Positions 30,401-36,195 of a DNA stretch of 64,000 bases are shown here, piece after piece; the stretch's first letter is position 1; each line of letters opens with the position of its first letter. The DNA is from Enchytraeus crypticus (taxonomy: Eukaryota; Annelida; Clitellata; Enchytraeida; Enchytraeidae), in the NCBI GenBank assembly GCA_905160935.1, contig CAJHZI010000425.1:1901001-1965000 (forward strand). The letters run 5' to 3'. Under the pieces are notes generated by a model. The model was given only the letters and a program-made list of their open reading frames with translations, was not told the DNA's origin and searched no databases. The translations under genes were made by a program, and so were the position numbers.

Positions 30401-31538
30401 CCGCGAACCGCGAGATGGGCCATATAAGGTGAAGAACTGTAGTGATAATAGATCTTAATATGTAATCTAGATCTAGTAGTGTAGATCTTAATCTAATAGT
30501 AATATGTAATACGATAATTTGCGTTTGACAGTACCTTTTTTCGGAGACTTTTCAAGGATTTTAAAGTAAGTTCTTGGTTTTCTCTTGGTCTGATTTTGCT
30601 CCCTTATGACCATTTAAAATTCGAGGCGAATTATTGTATTATTTTCTATCGGAATCTATATACTATTTTGAGCTAATTAAAATTACATTACAATTATAGT
30701 TGTTTGATAGTTTGCAAATCACCCAAATCACGCATACTAAAATATAATGTAGTCAATCGGATGCTGGTCTCTAAAATATTTTTAAACGAAGATTTAAATG
30801 TCGATGTCCTGGTCGAAGTTCGGTCTTCGGTCTTCTTCTGTTTTAAGAGTTCCTAGCACATGAAAACGTCCTCTCCATGGTTTGTTATATATTTTGCTAT
30901 TGATAGCGGCAGTTGACATTAACTCGAATATATAATTAACCTTCCAGGACCCTGACGAATAACCGTTTGTTGTTGACTGACCTAATCTTGAACCCCGGCC
31001 ATATGTTTACTAGATGAACGATATTTTAGACATTAATATTACTTATATAGATATCTTTATAAGTATAGTATAAGTTTTCTGAAATAACATAATTGTTGAT
31101 TTATTATTTCTGTATTTGACGATGTGGTAAAGAGAGTTTGGAGGGAAGAGCTGGATGTTAAGCTAGAGAGAGGTAGACGACAATTGACGTGGGATGCAGT
31201 AATTAAGAAGGACATGAGAAATCGGGGTTGACTGATGATATGGTGTGGGACAGGGAGGACTGGAGAAAGTCTATTCGTATTCCCACCATGGTTAAACTGG
31301 GATTTAAGGGAAGAAGACGATGATGATTATGTATGTATTTGCATTATTTTAGGTTCTAAAGGAGAGAGCACTAAACGACGAAATTGCAGAACAATTGTTG
31401 CTACAGCGTAGTCAGACCGTTGAGTTTCACACTCGCTGCCGACTCTGCAAACCAATCAAATGCATCATGTCCACAATTACTGGCAAAAAACTGGAAGTTA
31501 CGGGAAAACGGGACTCAGTGATACTTTGCAGTGAATAA
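3706..31538 (+). CDS. BAIAP3: BAIAP3 / UNC13D (Munc13-4)-like protein, 26 exons
   Basis: The assembled coding sequence (exons listed separately) encodes 1313 residues; from memory, human BAIAP3 and UNC13D are about 1100-1200. Layout: residues 1-221 basic, Ser/Arg-rich and probably disordered; C2A about 242-430, with EARDL, NPYCVVAV and NPQW motifs; MUN/MHD helical region about 440-1090, including YQDWFKGAVTFWLQTF and the SHLSGYL...LNWESV segment; C2B about 1098-1250, with NPFITLTL, NPVFGETFEL and NDFLGEVILPL; then a tail with the family's LKER...LLLQRS helix. Proteins of this family tether and prime secretory granules or dense-core vesicles by engaging SNAREs through MUN, with the C2 domains binding membrane. 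The C2 loops here lack the usual Asp ligands (see findings). Homology is clear; the choice between the BAIAP3 and UNC13D branches is inference. Joining exon 1 to exon 2 across 8.2 kb rests on phase only. Confidence 0.88.
4795..4920 (+). repeat. Dispersed repeat, family G
   Basis: Shares with 37300-37516 and 52465-52680 a run reading 'aagcaggaattgagga', 'aaggctac' and 'ttttgtga'. The fuller copies end with the ggacctgcca motif or a (GA)n tail, so this is likely a degraded SINE or LINE 3' end. Confidence 0.5.
5365..5425. repeat. (AAAAT)n-like A-rich repeat
   Basis: Reiterated aaaataaaat units with small interruptions. A similar (AAAAT/AAGAT)n tract occurs at 24297-24345 inside intron 17. Confidence 0.75.
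7645..7715 (+). mobile_element. LINE 3' tail with (GAT)n, fragment
   Basis: Contains the recurrent 'ttcgtatctcgaccctaattaaactaggattcaaggga' type end followed by GATGATGATC. The fuller copy at 31110-31330 shows that this sequence follows a LINE ORF C-terminus. Confidence 0.6.
8817..9055 (-). mobile_element. GAT-tailed repeat (antisense)
   Basis: Begins on the plus strand with ATTATCATCATCTTCCC and 'aactggggtcggga', then runs into sequence shared with 29050-29300 ('gtcgccttctacgac', 'aatggcatttctgacgttg'). It shares its 3' tail with the LINE family but not the body, so it may be a SINE using that LINE's tail. Confidence 0.55.
9688..9907 (-). mobile_element. SINE-C copy (tRNA-like)
   Basis: Matches copies at 34943-35180, 36939-37175 and the split copy at 55222/57082. 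Read on the minus strand it has a box A-like TAGCGTAGGGG, a box B-like GGTTCGAA region (worn here), a body containing 'gatctgagagtaaaatctc' and an end reading 'ttgatcatttcgctataat'. Confidence 0.75.
10184..10299 (-). mobile_element. SINE-A copy
   Basis: Reverse complement of the tRNA-like SINE seen in plus orientation at 45083-45218. It shows tttcctcacttgaaagcg, the cgatgtcagtgacgg block and the terminal gccaccggctccagcc. It is diverged by several point changes. Confidence 0.8.
10440..11335 (-). mobile_element. Non-LTR retrotransposon, 3' RT fragment
   Basis: The minus strand encodes about 250 residues of a LINE ORF2 C-terminal half, from SDWFKANRLFLNIQKTNYML through KFLGVILDEKLSW, IYPHLIYCNIVWGN and LQKRAIRII, ending QYLLNSY at about 10544. 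This part is one continuous reading frame. The layout matches the thumb and C-terminal region of Jockey/CR1-like elements. The catalytic FADD part is absent, so the copy is 5'-truncated. The 3' UTR is A/T-rich and ends around 10440-10500. Confidence 0.85.
11420..11615. repeat. TA-rich microsatellite cluster
   Basis: Several runs of (TA)n broken by short unique sequence, immediately upstream of the LINE fragment at 11631. Any reading frame here is just Ile/Tyr repeats. Confidence 0.85.
11631..12046 (+). mobile_element. LINE C-terminal fragment with (GA)n tail
   Basis: Encodes a typical non-LTR ORF2 C-terminus: YGCETWTLRKEDIRKLE, MWIWRRMERISW, RKKRWIGHILRG, then after a single frame change near 11820-11860 GKRGRGRPRLGMLDDLKT and MKRKAEDREEWRRYV. 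The 3' UTR is short (ggacctgccagtaggcagtg) and ends in (GA)n at about 12027-12046. A tail-only copy lies at 12206-12256. It is the best reference copy in the window for this family. Confidence 0.88.
12047..12260. repeat. (TA)n-rich tract plus LINE tail remnant
   Basis: About 150 bp of near-pure TA dinucleotides, then a short copy of the LINE 3' end (ggaccagccagtatgcagtg) at 12206-12256. The pair may derive from a second, very short insertion next to the first. Confidence 0.7.
12551..12610 (+). CDS. BAIAP3: BAIAP3-like exon 2
   Basis: Residues 222-241, IFQLEQDVHDSFVEEVKHYK, phase 0 at both ends, with a tattttgcag acceptor and a GTTGGA donor. It sits where the family has a helical linker before C2A. 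Similarity is too short to prove it; support comes from phase, acceptor quality and position. Confidence 0.6.
13539..13605 (+). CDS. BAIAP3: BAIAP3-like exon 3 (C2A start)
   Basis: Residues 242-264: the C2A first strand and loop 1, with VNVGIIEARDLKICTSV, then an Asp codon split over the junction. The VxVIEARDL pattern is typical of this family's C2A. The loop-1 Asp after the DL(x)3 spacing is replaced by Thr. Donor GTGAGT. Confidence 0.88.
14161..14347 (+). CDS. BAIAP3: BAIAP3-like exon 4 (C2A)
   Basis: Residues 264-326. DHTNPYCVVAVDSLHTPKG leads into a Ser/Arg-rich loop (SPRSSPKSRRRSGHS) and then ATINPQWREQFEL, the conserved strand 4-5 region. The usual SDPY is TNPY, removing a calcium-binding Asp. 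The exon is GC-rich compared with its introns. A SINE-A copy begins about 45 bp after the GTAAGT donor. Confidence 0.92.
14393..14515 (-). mobile_element. SINE-A copy
   Basis: Antisense copy with aaagctaatgttaacgtcag, cctcactcgaaagcgatgtc and a terminal accgacatcgccacaggctcc. It lies within 50 bp of exon 4's donor. A worn, partial second copy may follow at about 14560-14640. Confidence 0.85.
15162..15281 (+). CDS. BAIAP3: BAIAP3-like exon 5 (C2A)
   Basis: Residues 326-366: LPVKDLESQAIHVIVMNSST, then a Glu/Lys/Arg-rich segment (ERTKMKERRTSFK). The strand leading to loop 3 is clear, but the family's W-D-x-D is replaced by M-N-S-S. Donor GTAGGT. Confidence 0.88.
15512..15630 (-). mobile_element. 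Degraded SINE-A-like copy
   Basis: Keeps 'tttaatgtcagtgtccc', 'gagtgacgaagcgggga', 'cctactgatccgctgtcgaa' and 'gacactggctcagcc' in the same order as SINE-A, but is heavily diverged. It is an older copy or a subfamily. Confidence 0.5.
16143..16224 (+). CDS. BAIAP3: BAIAP3-like exon 6 (C2A)
   Basis: Residues 366-393: GLFKSFRLSMDSMRTNVHHL then GQFRIALK. It replaces the usual DDFLGEVTVPL strand, keeping only G and the hydrophobic pattern. Phase 2 in, phase 0 out, donor GTAATT. Confidence 0.82.
17180..17209. repeat. Perfect 30-bp palindrome
   Basis: CTAAGGATGTACCGT is followed at once by its exact reverse complement, with no spacer. It sits in intron 6, about 160 bp before exon 7. Confidence 0.95.
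17369..17479 (+). CDS. BAIAP3: BAIAP3-like exon 7 (C2A end)
   Basis: Residues 394-430: DIPAAGCDSWFRL, then GQIRLRLQLSYKQ. This is the well-conserved last C2A strand (IPS.G.D.WF.L ... G.IRL.L). Phase 0 at both ends; donor GTTACT, with T at +3. Confidence 0.92.
18005..18165. repeat. TTA-rich low-complexity tract
   Basis: Degenerate (TTA)n and TATTAG repeats immediately upstream of exon 8's acceptor. A plain simple repeat. Confidence 0.8.
18179..18298 (+). CDS. BAIAP3: BAIAP3-like exon 8
   Basis: Residues 431-470, with SVQEFHSVVLQIYKHALNSI. This corresponds to the helix that follows C2A at the start of the MUN-containing region. Phase 0 at both ends. Confidence 0.85.
18764..18835 (+). mobile_element. 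Solo end of TIR element
   Basis: Shares 'ataagaatttaacgtccg' and 'taaggcaatgtcaggga' with both terminal repeats of the element at 36196-36512. No partner end is seen nearby, so this is a single end or a truncated copy. Confidence 0.55.
18968..19083 (+). CDS. BAIAP3: BAIAP3-like exon 9
   Basis: Residues 471-509: PPVLTSEPFAKVSERSRMII then NQFAIQSNISPLSQGM. In this family the segment after the first helix carries the same Q-F-A-x-Q-x-x-I/L-S-P pattern. Ends in phase 2, donor GTAAGC. Confidence 0.86.
19101..19232 (+). repeat. Dispersed repeat, family B
   Basis: A 130-bp repeat starting 17 bp after exon 9's donor: 'ctttgaactgattttctg', 'tttttgaccttc', 'aatagtgctcgatgttgtca', 'gtagcactctaa'. Other copies lie at 44338-44482 and 55099-55223, with partial copies at 2395-2520 and 49024-49096. 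The coding capacity is nil. Confidence 0.8.
19470..19602 (-). mobile_element. tRNA-derived SINE, other family
   Basis: On the minus strand: GGCGTAACGATTAGGGTG, GTTCGCCTTCGGCGCAAG (an anticodon-arm-like hairpin), then CCCTGGGTTCAAAGACC, close to a box B. It looks like a tRNA-derived SINE head. It is not a functional tRNA, because the acceptor stem and box spacing do not pair. Confidence 0.5.
20014..20158 (+). CDS. BAIAP3: BAIAP3-like exon 10
   Basis: Residues 509-557: IELAIILDLKVTESYADLVS, then DAVEDVQRKYKDVQFDHCC. It carries the helical pattern of the region before MHD1. Phase 2 in, phase 0 out, donor GTAAGT. Confidence 0.84.
20560..20730 (+). mobile_element. Probable tRNA-like SINE remnant
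   Basis: Has 'ggtggcatgttagtaagc' followed about 75 bp later by 'tggttcaactccag', spaced like box A and box B, and ends near 'gaggaaactgactctgagct', similar to SINE-A's 3' part. It is in intron 10. Confidence 0.45.
20836..20957 (+). CDS. BAIAP3: BAIAP3-like exon 11
   Basis: Residues 558-598: KSILGEAVAAYLRSVRGSFK, then PTELHLLEINAQIG. The donor is GTTGGT at 20958. The alternative GTATTG three bases later would throw exon 12 out of frame. Confidence 0.85.
21302..21401 (+). CDS. BAIAP3: BAIAP3-like exon 12
   Basis: Residues 598-631: TPANLLNLPLCSDNISSMQA then EFSSVFIHKLQ. Phase 2 in, phase 0 out; the codon for Gly598 is split with exon 11. Confidence 0.85.
21783..21986 (+). CDS. BAIAP3: BAIAP3-like exon 13 (MUN)
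   Basis: Residues 632-699: EDVKKWLTLRILTVT, then RLFILVLQEAATALTPIITI, FHKIGFDYFKVASLMMEVK. The F..I...D(Y)F matches the family's helix around 'HN.LKI..F...F'. Phase 0 at both ends, donor GTAACA. Confidence 0.88.
22499..22659 (+). CDS. BAIAP3: BAIAP3-like exon 14 (MUN)
   Basis: Residues 700-753: ISAVAQELTLEMDRYQLKYH, then SIVSLQHYFSLRVLFRTICT. To keep frame the acceptor must be ctattaag at 22498; the stronger-looking ttcag and cagcag just downstream would both lead to a stop after five codons or fewer. Donor GTAGGA. Confidence 0.8.
23055..23181 (+). CDS. BAIAP3: BAIAP3-like exon 15 (MUN, MHD1)
   Basis: Residues 753-795. RYQDWFKGAVTFWLQTFREE matches the family's 'F..WF.PA...WLQ..Y..A', one of the best-conserved parts of the MUN domain, followed by QKRMEKALSLDKD. 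Donor GTTTGT. Confidence 0.92.
23241..23371 (-). mobile_element. SINE-A copy
   Basis: Antisense copy 60 bp after exon 15's donor: gtaaaagctaaggttaacg, tttcctcactcgaaagcgat, gatccgcggtggagtatc and gccactggctccagcc. Confidence 0.88.
23755..23823 (+). CDS. BAIAP3: BAIAP3-like exon 16 (MUN)
   Basis: Residues 796-818: VVQVTSQVKYSNSSIDILSS then FAK. It matches the family's 'VPL..L.KHS.SAVDL..CF.Q'. Phase 0 at both ends. Confidence 0.88.
23980..24054 (+). CDS. BAIAP3: BAIAP3-like exon 17 (MUN)
   Basis: Residues 819-843: MTGEWEQIDFGDADIALLGV then TKISD. It corresponds to 'L.WPD.E.AF...VK...D' in relatives. Phase 0 at both ends, donor GTAAGT. Confidence 0.88.
24297..24345. repeat. (AAAAT/AAGAT)n simple repeat
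   Basis: About ten five-base units in intron 17, mixing AAAAT and AAGAT. Confidence 0.85.
24416..24523 (+). CDS. BAIAP3: BAIAP3-like exon 18 (MUN)
   Basis: Residues 844-879: MICDCVKLYAEKVIEILENN then DNQQFDVTDQ. This is the conserved 'C....YA..I...' helix of the family. Phase 0 at both ends. Confidence 0.9.
25378..25465 (-). mobile_element. GAT-tailed LINE end (antisense)
   Basis: TTATCATCATCTTCCCTTGA, then 'actagggtctgcaaacgaat' and 'ctcaaatcctctctgtcc'. A short tail-only copy of the family seen in full at 29950-30182 and 31110-31330. Confidence 0.65.
25542..25835 (+). CDS. BAIAP3: BAIAP3-like exon 19 (MUN, MHD2)
   Basis: The largest internal exon, residues 880-977: LCISLNNVSHLSGYLVELST, LNWESVTQQL, then IIVRIAVDLRKYTMMFTQ. 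It matches the family's 'LC...N....L......L...L.W' and the following helix of MHD2. It is strikingly GC-rich with mostly G/C third positions, unlike exons 20-22. Acceptor ctcactctag; donor GTATGA. Confidence 0.93.
25965..26100 (+). mobile_element. LINE 3' tail with (GA)n
   Basis: Contains 'cactcgcatgtggac', 'gtggaggcgttatataccg', 'ggacctgccactaggcag' and a (GA)n tail at 26070-26100. It is a 5'-truncated copy of the family at 11631-12046. Confidence 0.8.
26111..26236 (-). mobile_element. SINE-A copy
   Basis: Antisense copy 11 bp after the LINE (GA)n tail: aggtaatgttaacgtcag, aaagcgatgtcagtgacggg, ending gccactggctccagcc. Two retroelements are thus packed into 280 bp of intron 19. Confidence 0.88.
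26849..26989 (+). CDS. BAIAP3: BAIAP3-like exon 20 (MUN, MHD2)
   Basis: Residues 978-1024: EVEPLLEYLESNLQVLYKKL, FPLFLQEIWRTEIRIFSE. It matches 'ED.I.PLM.FLE..L..M...L....F...L...W...L' of MHD2. Phase 0 at both ends, donor GTGAGT. Confidence 0.93.
27370..27415. repeat. (CT)n microsatellite
   Basis: About 45 bp of CT repeats within intron 20, about 95 bp before exon 21. Confidence 0.9.
27509..27541 (+). CDS. BAIAP3: BAIAP3-like exon 21 (33-bp exon)
   Basis: Residues 1025-1035, QSPEYYRKMLK. It is supported by a tttttgtag acceptor, a GTAAGT donor, phase 0 at both ends and the family's P.Y(Y/F)..L pattern before the next helix. Confidence 0.85.
27996..28181 (+). CDS. BAIAP3: BAIAP3-like exon 22 (MUN end)
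   Basis: Residues 1036-1097: HLNSLESYFHGGANTVT, then YNKLVKTLESNSKSTEFLIL and QYYKSLTNVV. It matches the family's 'L..LE..FH..G.GL....L.......L..EL.L...S..ELI..Y'. Phase 0 at both ends. Confidence 0.92.
28920..29007 (+). CDS. BAIAP3: BAIAP3-like exon 23 (C2B start)
   Basis: Residues 1098-1127: TTPAEYYGHLVVKAGYQQDL then EGFVTLKIK. This is the lead-in and first strand of C2B. The last base begins Val1127, completed in exon 24. Confidence 0.9.
29050..29300 (-). mobile_element. GAT-tailed repeat (antisense)
   Basis: Starts with (ATC)n and 'aactattgtcgggatac', then 'aattcctggagcctagggg', 'gtcgccttctaggatac', 'ggtctgcctattcttc'. It is homologous to 8817-9055 and, in part, 35352-35480. Confidence 0.6.
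29748..29910 (+). CDS. BAIAP3: BAIAP3-like exon 24 (C2B)
   Basis: Residues 1127-1181: VIQGKYLPGMTSKDLSNPF, ITLTLCPLTLFPNHNQHRTT, NPVFGETFEL. A clear C2B core; the P-L-x-LFP stretch and T.V...T.NPVF.E.FE are family features. The loop-1 Asp pair is Thr1137 and Asn1143. Donor GTGAGT splits Phe1181 with exon 25. Confidence 0.94.
29950..30182 (-). mobile_element. LINE C-terminal fragment with (GAT)n tail (antisense)
   Basis: Minus strand encodes VWKEELDVKQERGRPKLTCD then KKDMKNRGLTDD, a typical non-LTR ORF C-terminus, followed by the 3' end and (GAT)n. It lies 40 bp after exon 24. Confidence 0.82.
30215..30428 (+). CDS. BAIAP3: BAIAP3-like exon 25 (C2B)
   Basis: Residues 1181-1252: FEVKQEHLIVEGAVLIFSAW, HHVTFLPNDFLGEVILPLSR, then DFPAVMMPLRRPREPRDGPY. 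NDFLGE fixes the alignment, and the usual V.D.D of loop 3 reads AWHHV. GC-rich like exon 19. Donor GTGAAG. Confidence 0.94.
31110..31330 (+). mobile_element. LINE C-terminal fragment with (GAT)n tail
   Basis: Reads VWREELDVKLERGRRQLTW then KKDMRNRG, a short 3' UTR ('attcccaccatggttaaact') and GATGATGATT. It ends about 20 bp before exon 26's acceptor and is in the same family as 29950-30182 but opposite in orientation. Confidence 0.8.
31353..31538 (+). CDS. BAIAP3: BAIAP3-like exon 26 (C-terminus)
   Basis: Residues 1253-1313: VLKERALNDEIAEQLLLQRS, then a Cys-rich piece TRCRLCKPIKCIMS and the end KRDSVILCSE, stop TAA at 31536-31538. The first 20 residues match the family's post-C2B helix ('LL..R...EA..F...R'); the Cys-rich tail is not familiar. 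Confidence 0.88.
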   Translation, partial: VLKERALNDEIAEQLLLQRSQTVEFHTRCRLCKPIKCIMSTITGKKLEVTGKRDSVILCSE

Positions 31539-31932
31539 TGATTTTATATTCGGCGTCATCAAATAGCTTATTTGATAGACATTAGCATAAGCTGTGAGAT
31601 ACTTGTGTCTCTAAGTTTCGAATATCATTTAAGATTGATCTCAGATTGGTAGAGTTGATAGGACTGCAGTTAACTTTAGGTTTAACGAAGCTTTCGGTAA
31701 TCACCGCGTCGTAACCGGATGTTAATTATTTAAATGTTAGTGATTTGACTGATTTGCATAGTTATTGCAGGCACGACAAATTGAGCCGATATGTTAGTGA
31801 ACTAGTCAGTGCATCGTATGGTTAAAGTATACGCTTTAGTTTGTGATATCATGGTATCGTGGTTGATATTTTTTTAAATAGCAACTATTATTTCTTAACC
31901 TTAAGTAGGCTGCTGTGAATTTGTTTAGTGAT

Positions 31933-31938
31933 AATAAA
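31933..31938 (+). terminator. Candidate poly(A) signal, BAIAP3-like gene
   Basis: The canonical AATAAA occurs about 395 bp after the stop codon. Another AATAAA lies at 32882-32887. Either could end the transcript; sequence alone does not decide. Confidence 0.35.
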
Positions 31939-34900
31939 TTCATTATTATATGTCAAATGAGAGACATAACTAATATTTGTGAAACTTTAAAGAAAGATTC
32001 TAACTAGTATTGTCTACCACTGATAATAGAGAGGTTAATATCTTAATTCTCTGTATTTCGTGGCAAAATCGAGTTATATTATAAGTATACTTAGTTTTCT
32101 TGCTGGAAGTTAATCTTTATATATCCTGCTTTTATGTTCGTTTGCAATGAGATAAATTATGATGCTAACTTTATTATATGCTAAACTAGTCTTTTTGTAA
32201 AATCACCTCGAGAAATTTAGGTACCATGTCTATGAAACATTGTCTATGTATTTTAAAGTAGAGCCCTACGGACGTTAAACGCTACGTGTAGGCTGCTGAA
32301 TCACTTTGGAGGCTCACATGAGTATAGCTTTCACGCGGTCTACGCGTAGCCTGAAATATGCGCTTCAATGTTAGATTCTCCAATCTCTTCGTTTTTCTGT
32401 CCTTTATACTGTGTGTACATTGTCCCATGCATCTGGAGTATATTATTATTATTATTTACAACGAAAAATTATATAGCAGTGTCATGGCCGAACTCGGTCT
32501 TCGAGACTACTTTTCAGAAAGAGTTCAATAGTCATAATAAGCTAAATAACAGTTACATTTAAATTAATATCTAAAGAAGTACAAAATCTCTATATATTGT
32601 GTTGTAACCGATTTCTTGTAGCCACCATATCTATGCAGAGTCTGCTATCAAATTGAATTTTCTGCAACTAACTCAGCCTTGGATGAGAGTTAGGACGTTA
32701 ATTTTTTTCATCTTGAGTTGTTGAAACTCTCTAGCTCTATCCATCTGAAGATCTGTTCTCGACGCAGCTGTCAGTGTGTGTTTAAAACTCGTCATTCTAA
32801 TTAATTGATTAATTATTTTATTATTAATTGTCAATTATATATGGTTATTTCTGCTGTACCGTCGCATACCTCTACAATTTCAATAAAGTTATAAGAATTC
32901 AAGATTATAGTTGTAAGATAATAATTCAGCAATCATTTATAATTGATAGAGGATAGTCTCAAATAATTTTCTTCATCGTATTTTGAATCTGACGCTGTAG
33001 TTCATTGTGTTCGTTTACAATTTTGTGTAATATCACCGTAATATTAACTCTGTACGAAGCTTAAAACTTCTTTAATTTAATAACTTAAATTATTATAATT
33101 TATATTTTATACATAGTCGCTATTAAGATCCAAAATTTGCACAATATTTGTAATTCATTTTCATTAGAAGTTGGTCAGCTCCTTGATAGACAATAAAATC
33201 TTTTAAGCCGATGTGAACGTCCGTTTCATCTCTTGAAAGTGATATCAGGTAATATTATTACTTGAGGGCAAAGACATTTAACCCAAATGTTCTTATAACT
33301 GTAATTATACATATTTTTTCTTTATCCACTAATATATTTATATGTATAAAATATTTCTATTTCTTTCTTTGCTCTGATTTCAATATTAGCTGTTAATGAA
33401 TAGCTTACTATTTTAATTTCTCATTATTGCACAATATAGGCATTCTAATACCTTGTTTACAATGGCACCGTGCTTCTAATCGTCATTCAAAATAAGTGCA
33501 TTACTGAACATTTTGCATGCTGTATAATTACTAAGGTATATTACAAATACACAAGTTAACCTTTCTATGGCATTTCCGTTTGAACTGTGTGATTTTAAAC
33601 TTAAGTTTATGTCTCTGTGGTTTGTATTTATATTTGTATGTGAATTGTCATTAAAGAATGTATTTGCAGCCATAGAGTTCTGTTACTCGTTTATTGCGAA
33701 GATTCTGAGATCGCAATGAAGTACTGCATGTATAATTTTCTCTCTTATTAGGCTTCTTTTTAGTTCCCCATCTATTTAAAGAATCGATACTTTCCTGACT
33801 TTGATAGAGCAATTTGGTTACCTTAGCACCCATTCAGTGTGACATTTTGGACACTTATGTTTAGTTAGAAGGCATTAATCCAATAGTTTTCAGATTCAAA
33901 AGAAGTCCTGTTAATTATAAACATCTTCTACAAGGTATCGTAAGTTTTACAATTAAGAAATTAGTATTTAGTGCCTTTCTGAATTTACTAAATAGCGGCC
34001 TTGCACAGTTTTCGTTCTCGTTTTCTTCATTGTAATCCTGCATTGTAAGCCAACATTCTGTTTCAAAGTAGGGCATTGCCTTCGTCTTTTATGACCTCTA
34101 GGTCATAAAACTGACGTTAAGTCTTCTGTTGTCATACATATATATATATATAGGCCAAACAAAAGTCTTGTTGGCTGGAATAAATACCGAGTAATCCAGT
34201 GGAATCAAACCACGCGGACATGGATTGAAGTGATTGTACTATCAACAACATGCTTGCCGCTCAACTGAAACACTTCCGCCTTCCCTTGGGAGTCAGAATG
34301 AGAATCCGTGCGTGGATCCTACCTGGCAGTTCATCAATTATAGAACATTCGATTTTGTACGGAAGCTAATTGTAGGAGAACTGCCCGGTTTAATTTAGCG
34401 GAGAATTTGCGTGTCTCTGCATTTTACGTCTCATTAACGACTCGTCGCTTGTTTAAACAGTTATCGTTATTTCCATGGAAGGGATGAAACCTTCGCATAA
34501 ACTAATCGCAATTTTAAGAGTCCAAAAACATACGTACTTGATTGAAACATCAGAAAACCACATCGGTGTATCAACAATATCTTAAGATTTGAAACATATT
34601 TGTGACCTTTGATTTAATCACCAAATTTATCGGCGCATAGCTCAGCTCTTGCGTGTTTTAGCGCCATGTTTAGAAATATATATAGAAACATGTATATCCT
34701 GACCGGCCAAATGGCAGGTGGTACACAATATTGAGGTCATTCTAAACCTACGTAAATTAACTATGTTAATTCTTTATTAGTTGATTTCAAAGATTTGTGA
34801 ACTTCTAGCAATTTGTCTTTATTATATTAATTCTTAATTTGTTGGTTAAAAAGATTTACTAACGTCTGGCATTTTTTATATGACGTTGTTGTGATACTAA

Positions 34901-34942
34901 TACTAATCTTAACGCTCTAATAATAATAATAATAATAACACT

Positions 34943-35180
34943 CACTATAGTAAAATGATCAACTACGTTGATATCTATCACTTTTAGTACCACATGTTAA
35001 ATTCGTTAGGCAATTTATACCATTTACCGTGTAACCAGTCCAGTGAATGTCCGAGATTTTACTCTCAGATCAGCGCGGCTGGGATTCGAATCCGCGAGGG
35101 TTCAATTCACCTCAGGGTCTGTCATTTAAAATTTAATGACGTTATCTACATCTCTAACCATTGCGCTATTGGGACATTCA
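34943..35180 (-). mobile_element. SINE-C copy with (TAA)n tail
   Basis: Full-length copy: 'aaatgatcaactacgttg', 'gagattttactctcagatc', 'gggattcgaatccgcgagg' (box B antisense), 'aaccattgcgctattgg' (box A antisense). The (TAA)n run at 34918-34938 sits where its 3' tail should be. Confidence 0.85.
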
Positions 35181-35351
35181 TATAAGAGTAAGAGCTTACG
35201 AAATATCAACAAGAAAAATTAAGCTTAGCCATAAATAACGACAAATGATTCAAAATGAATTAATCCACTGCCTCCATGTGAATATTCTTGCAATTCAACA
35301 AAAAACTTGCCTACAAAACTTCCACGTAATTTTAGTGACTAGTTAATTAGT

Positions 35352-35480
35352 CATCATCATCATCTTTTTCTTCTTCCTTTTCTTCCCTTGAATCTCTGTT
35401 TAATTGGGGTCGGAATACGAATAGACCTTCTTTTCCATTAGTTTGATAAAATCTTGTAGTGAGTTCAGGAGCCTAGGCTA
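35352..35480 (-). mobile_element. GAT-tailed repeat, partial (antisense)
   Basis: TCATCATCATCTTTTTC, 'ttaattggggtcggaatacg' and 'gagttcaggagcctaggc', related to 29050-29300. Confidence 0.5.
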
Positions 35481-36195
35481 CTAATAAGGTTATTAGTAAA
35501 TTAATGCTTCCATTTAATTAGAGATAAATAAAACTTAGTCAAAGTCAGTTTCTAGCAACATCAGTAAGACTTTCGTCGACAAGAGATAGCTCTCAGTACT
35601 TCAAATGTACATACTTCGTGGAATATAATTTTCAGCTCAATGTTTTGTGCAAACATATTAATTACGAATTCATGTACAGCAGGTTATATAAGTATCAAAG
35701 CAGTACCAACTTTCAAGGGTAACTCGCTTCAGATGAAACATTAATATAATATACTGTAACGTTATTATTTTTGATTTTGACTGACTAAACTAAGTTTAGA
35801 AACGAATGAAAAAGTCTAAAATACCAATTCGGGTAGTACTCTAGAAATAGGTTAGCTGCATAGAGCCTCATAAAAACTTCAAATCAACTTTTGATGTTGG
35901 ATGGCAGAGTTTCTTTCAAGTGCCTCTGGTGGATAGACGTATGCTATTTATACAGCGTCGATCGTGCGAGAATACTAGGGAGTGTTCCGTGTTATTTGAA
36001 TTTGATGGTTTGAAGAAAAGTAAAGTTAATGTACGTGCAATGTGGAAATATAAATAGAAACATTCTAAAGAACAATCGGATGAACTGTGCCAGAATATTA
36101 AGCTGACTGGAGTTAAAAAGACACTCGAGAACTGTTCCACGGATTGATTAGCTTTGCTGTTTATAATAATAATAATAATAATAATAAATAATAAT

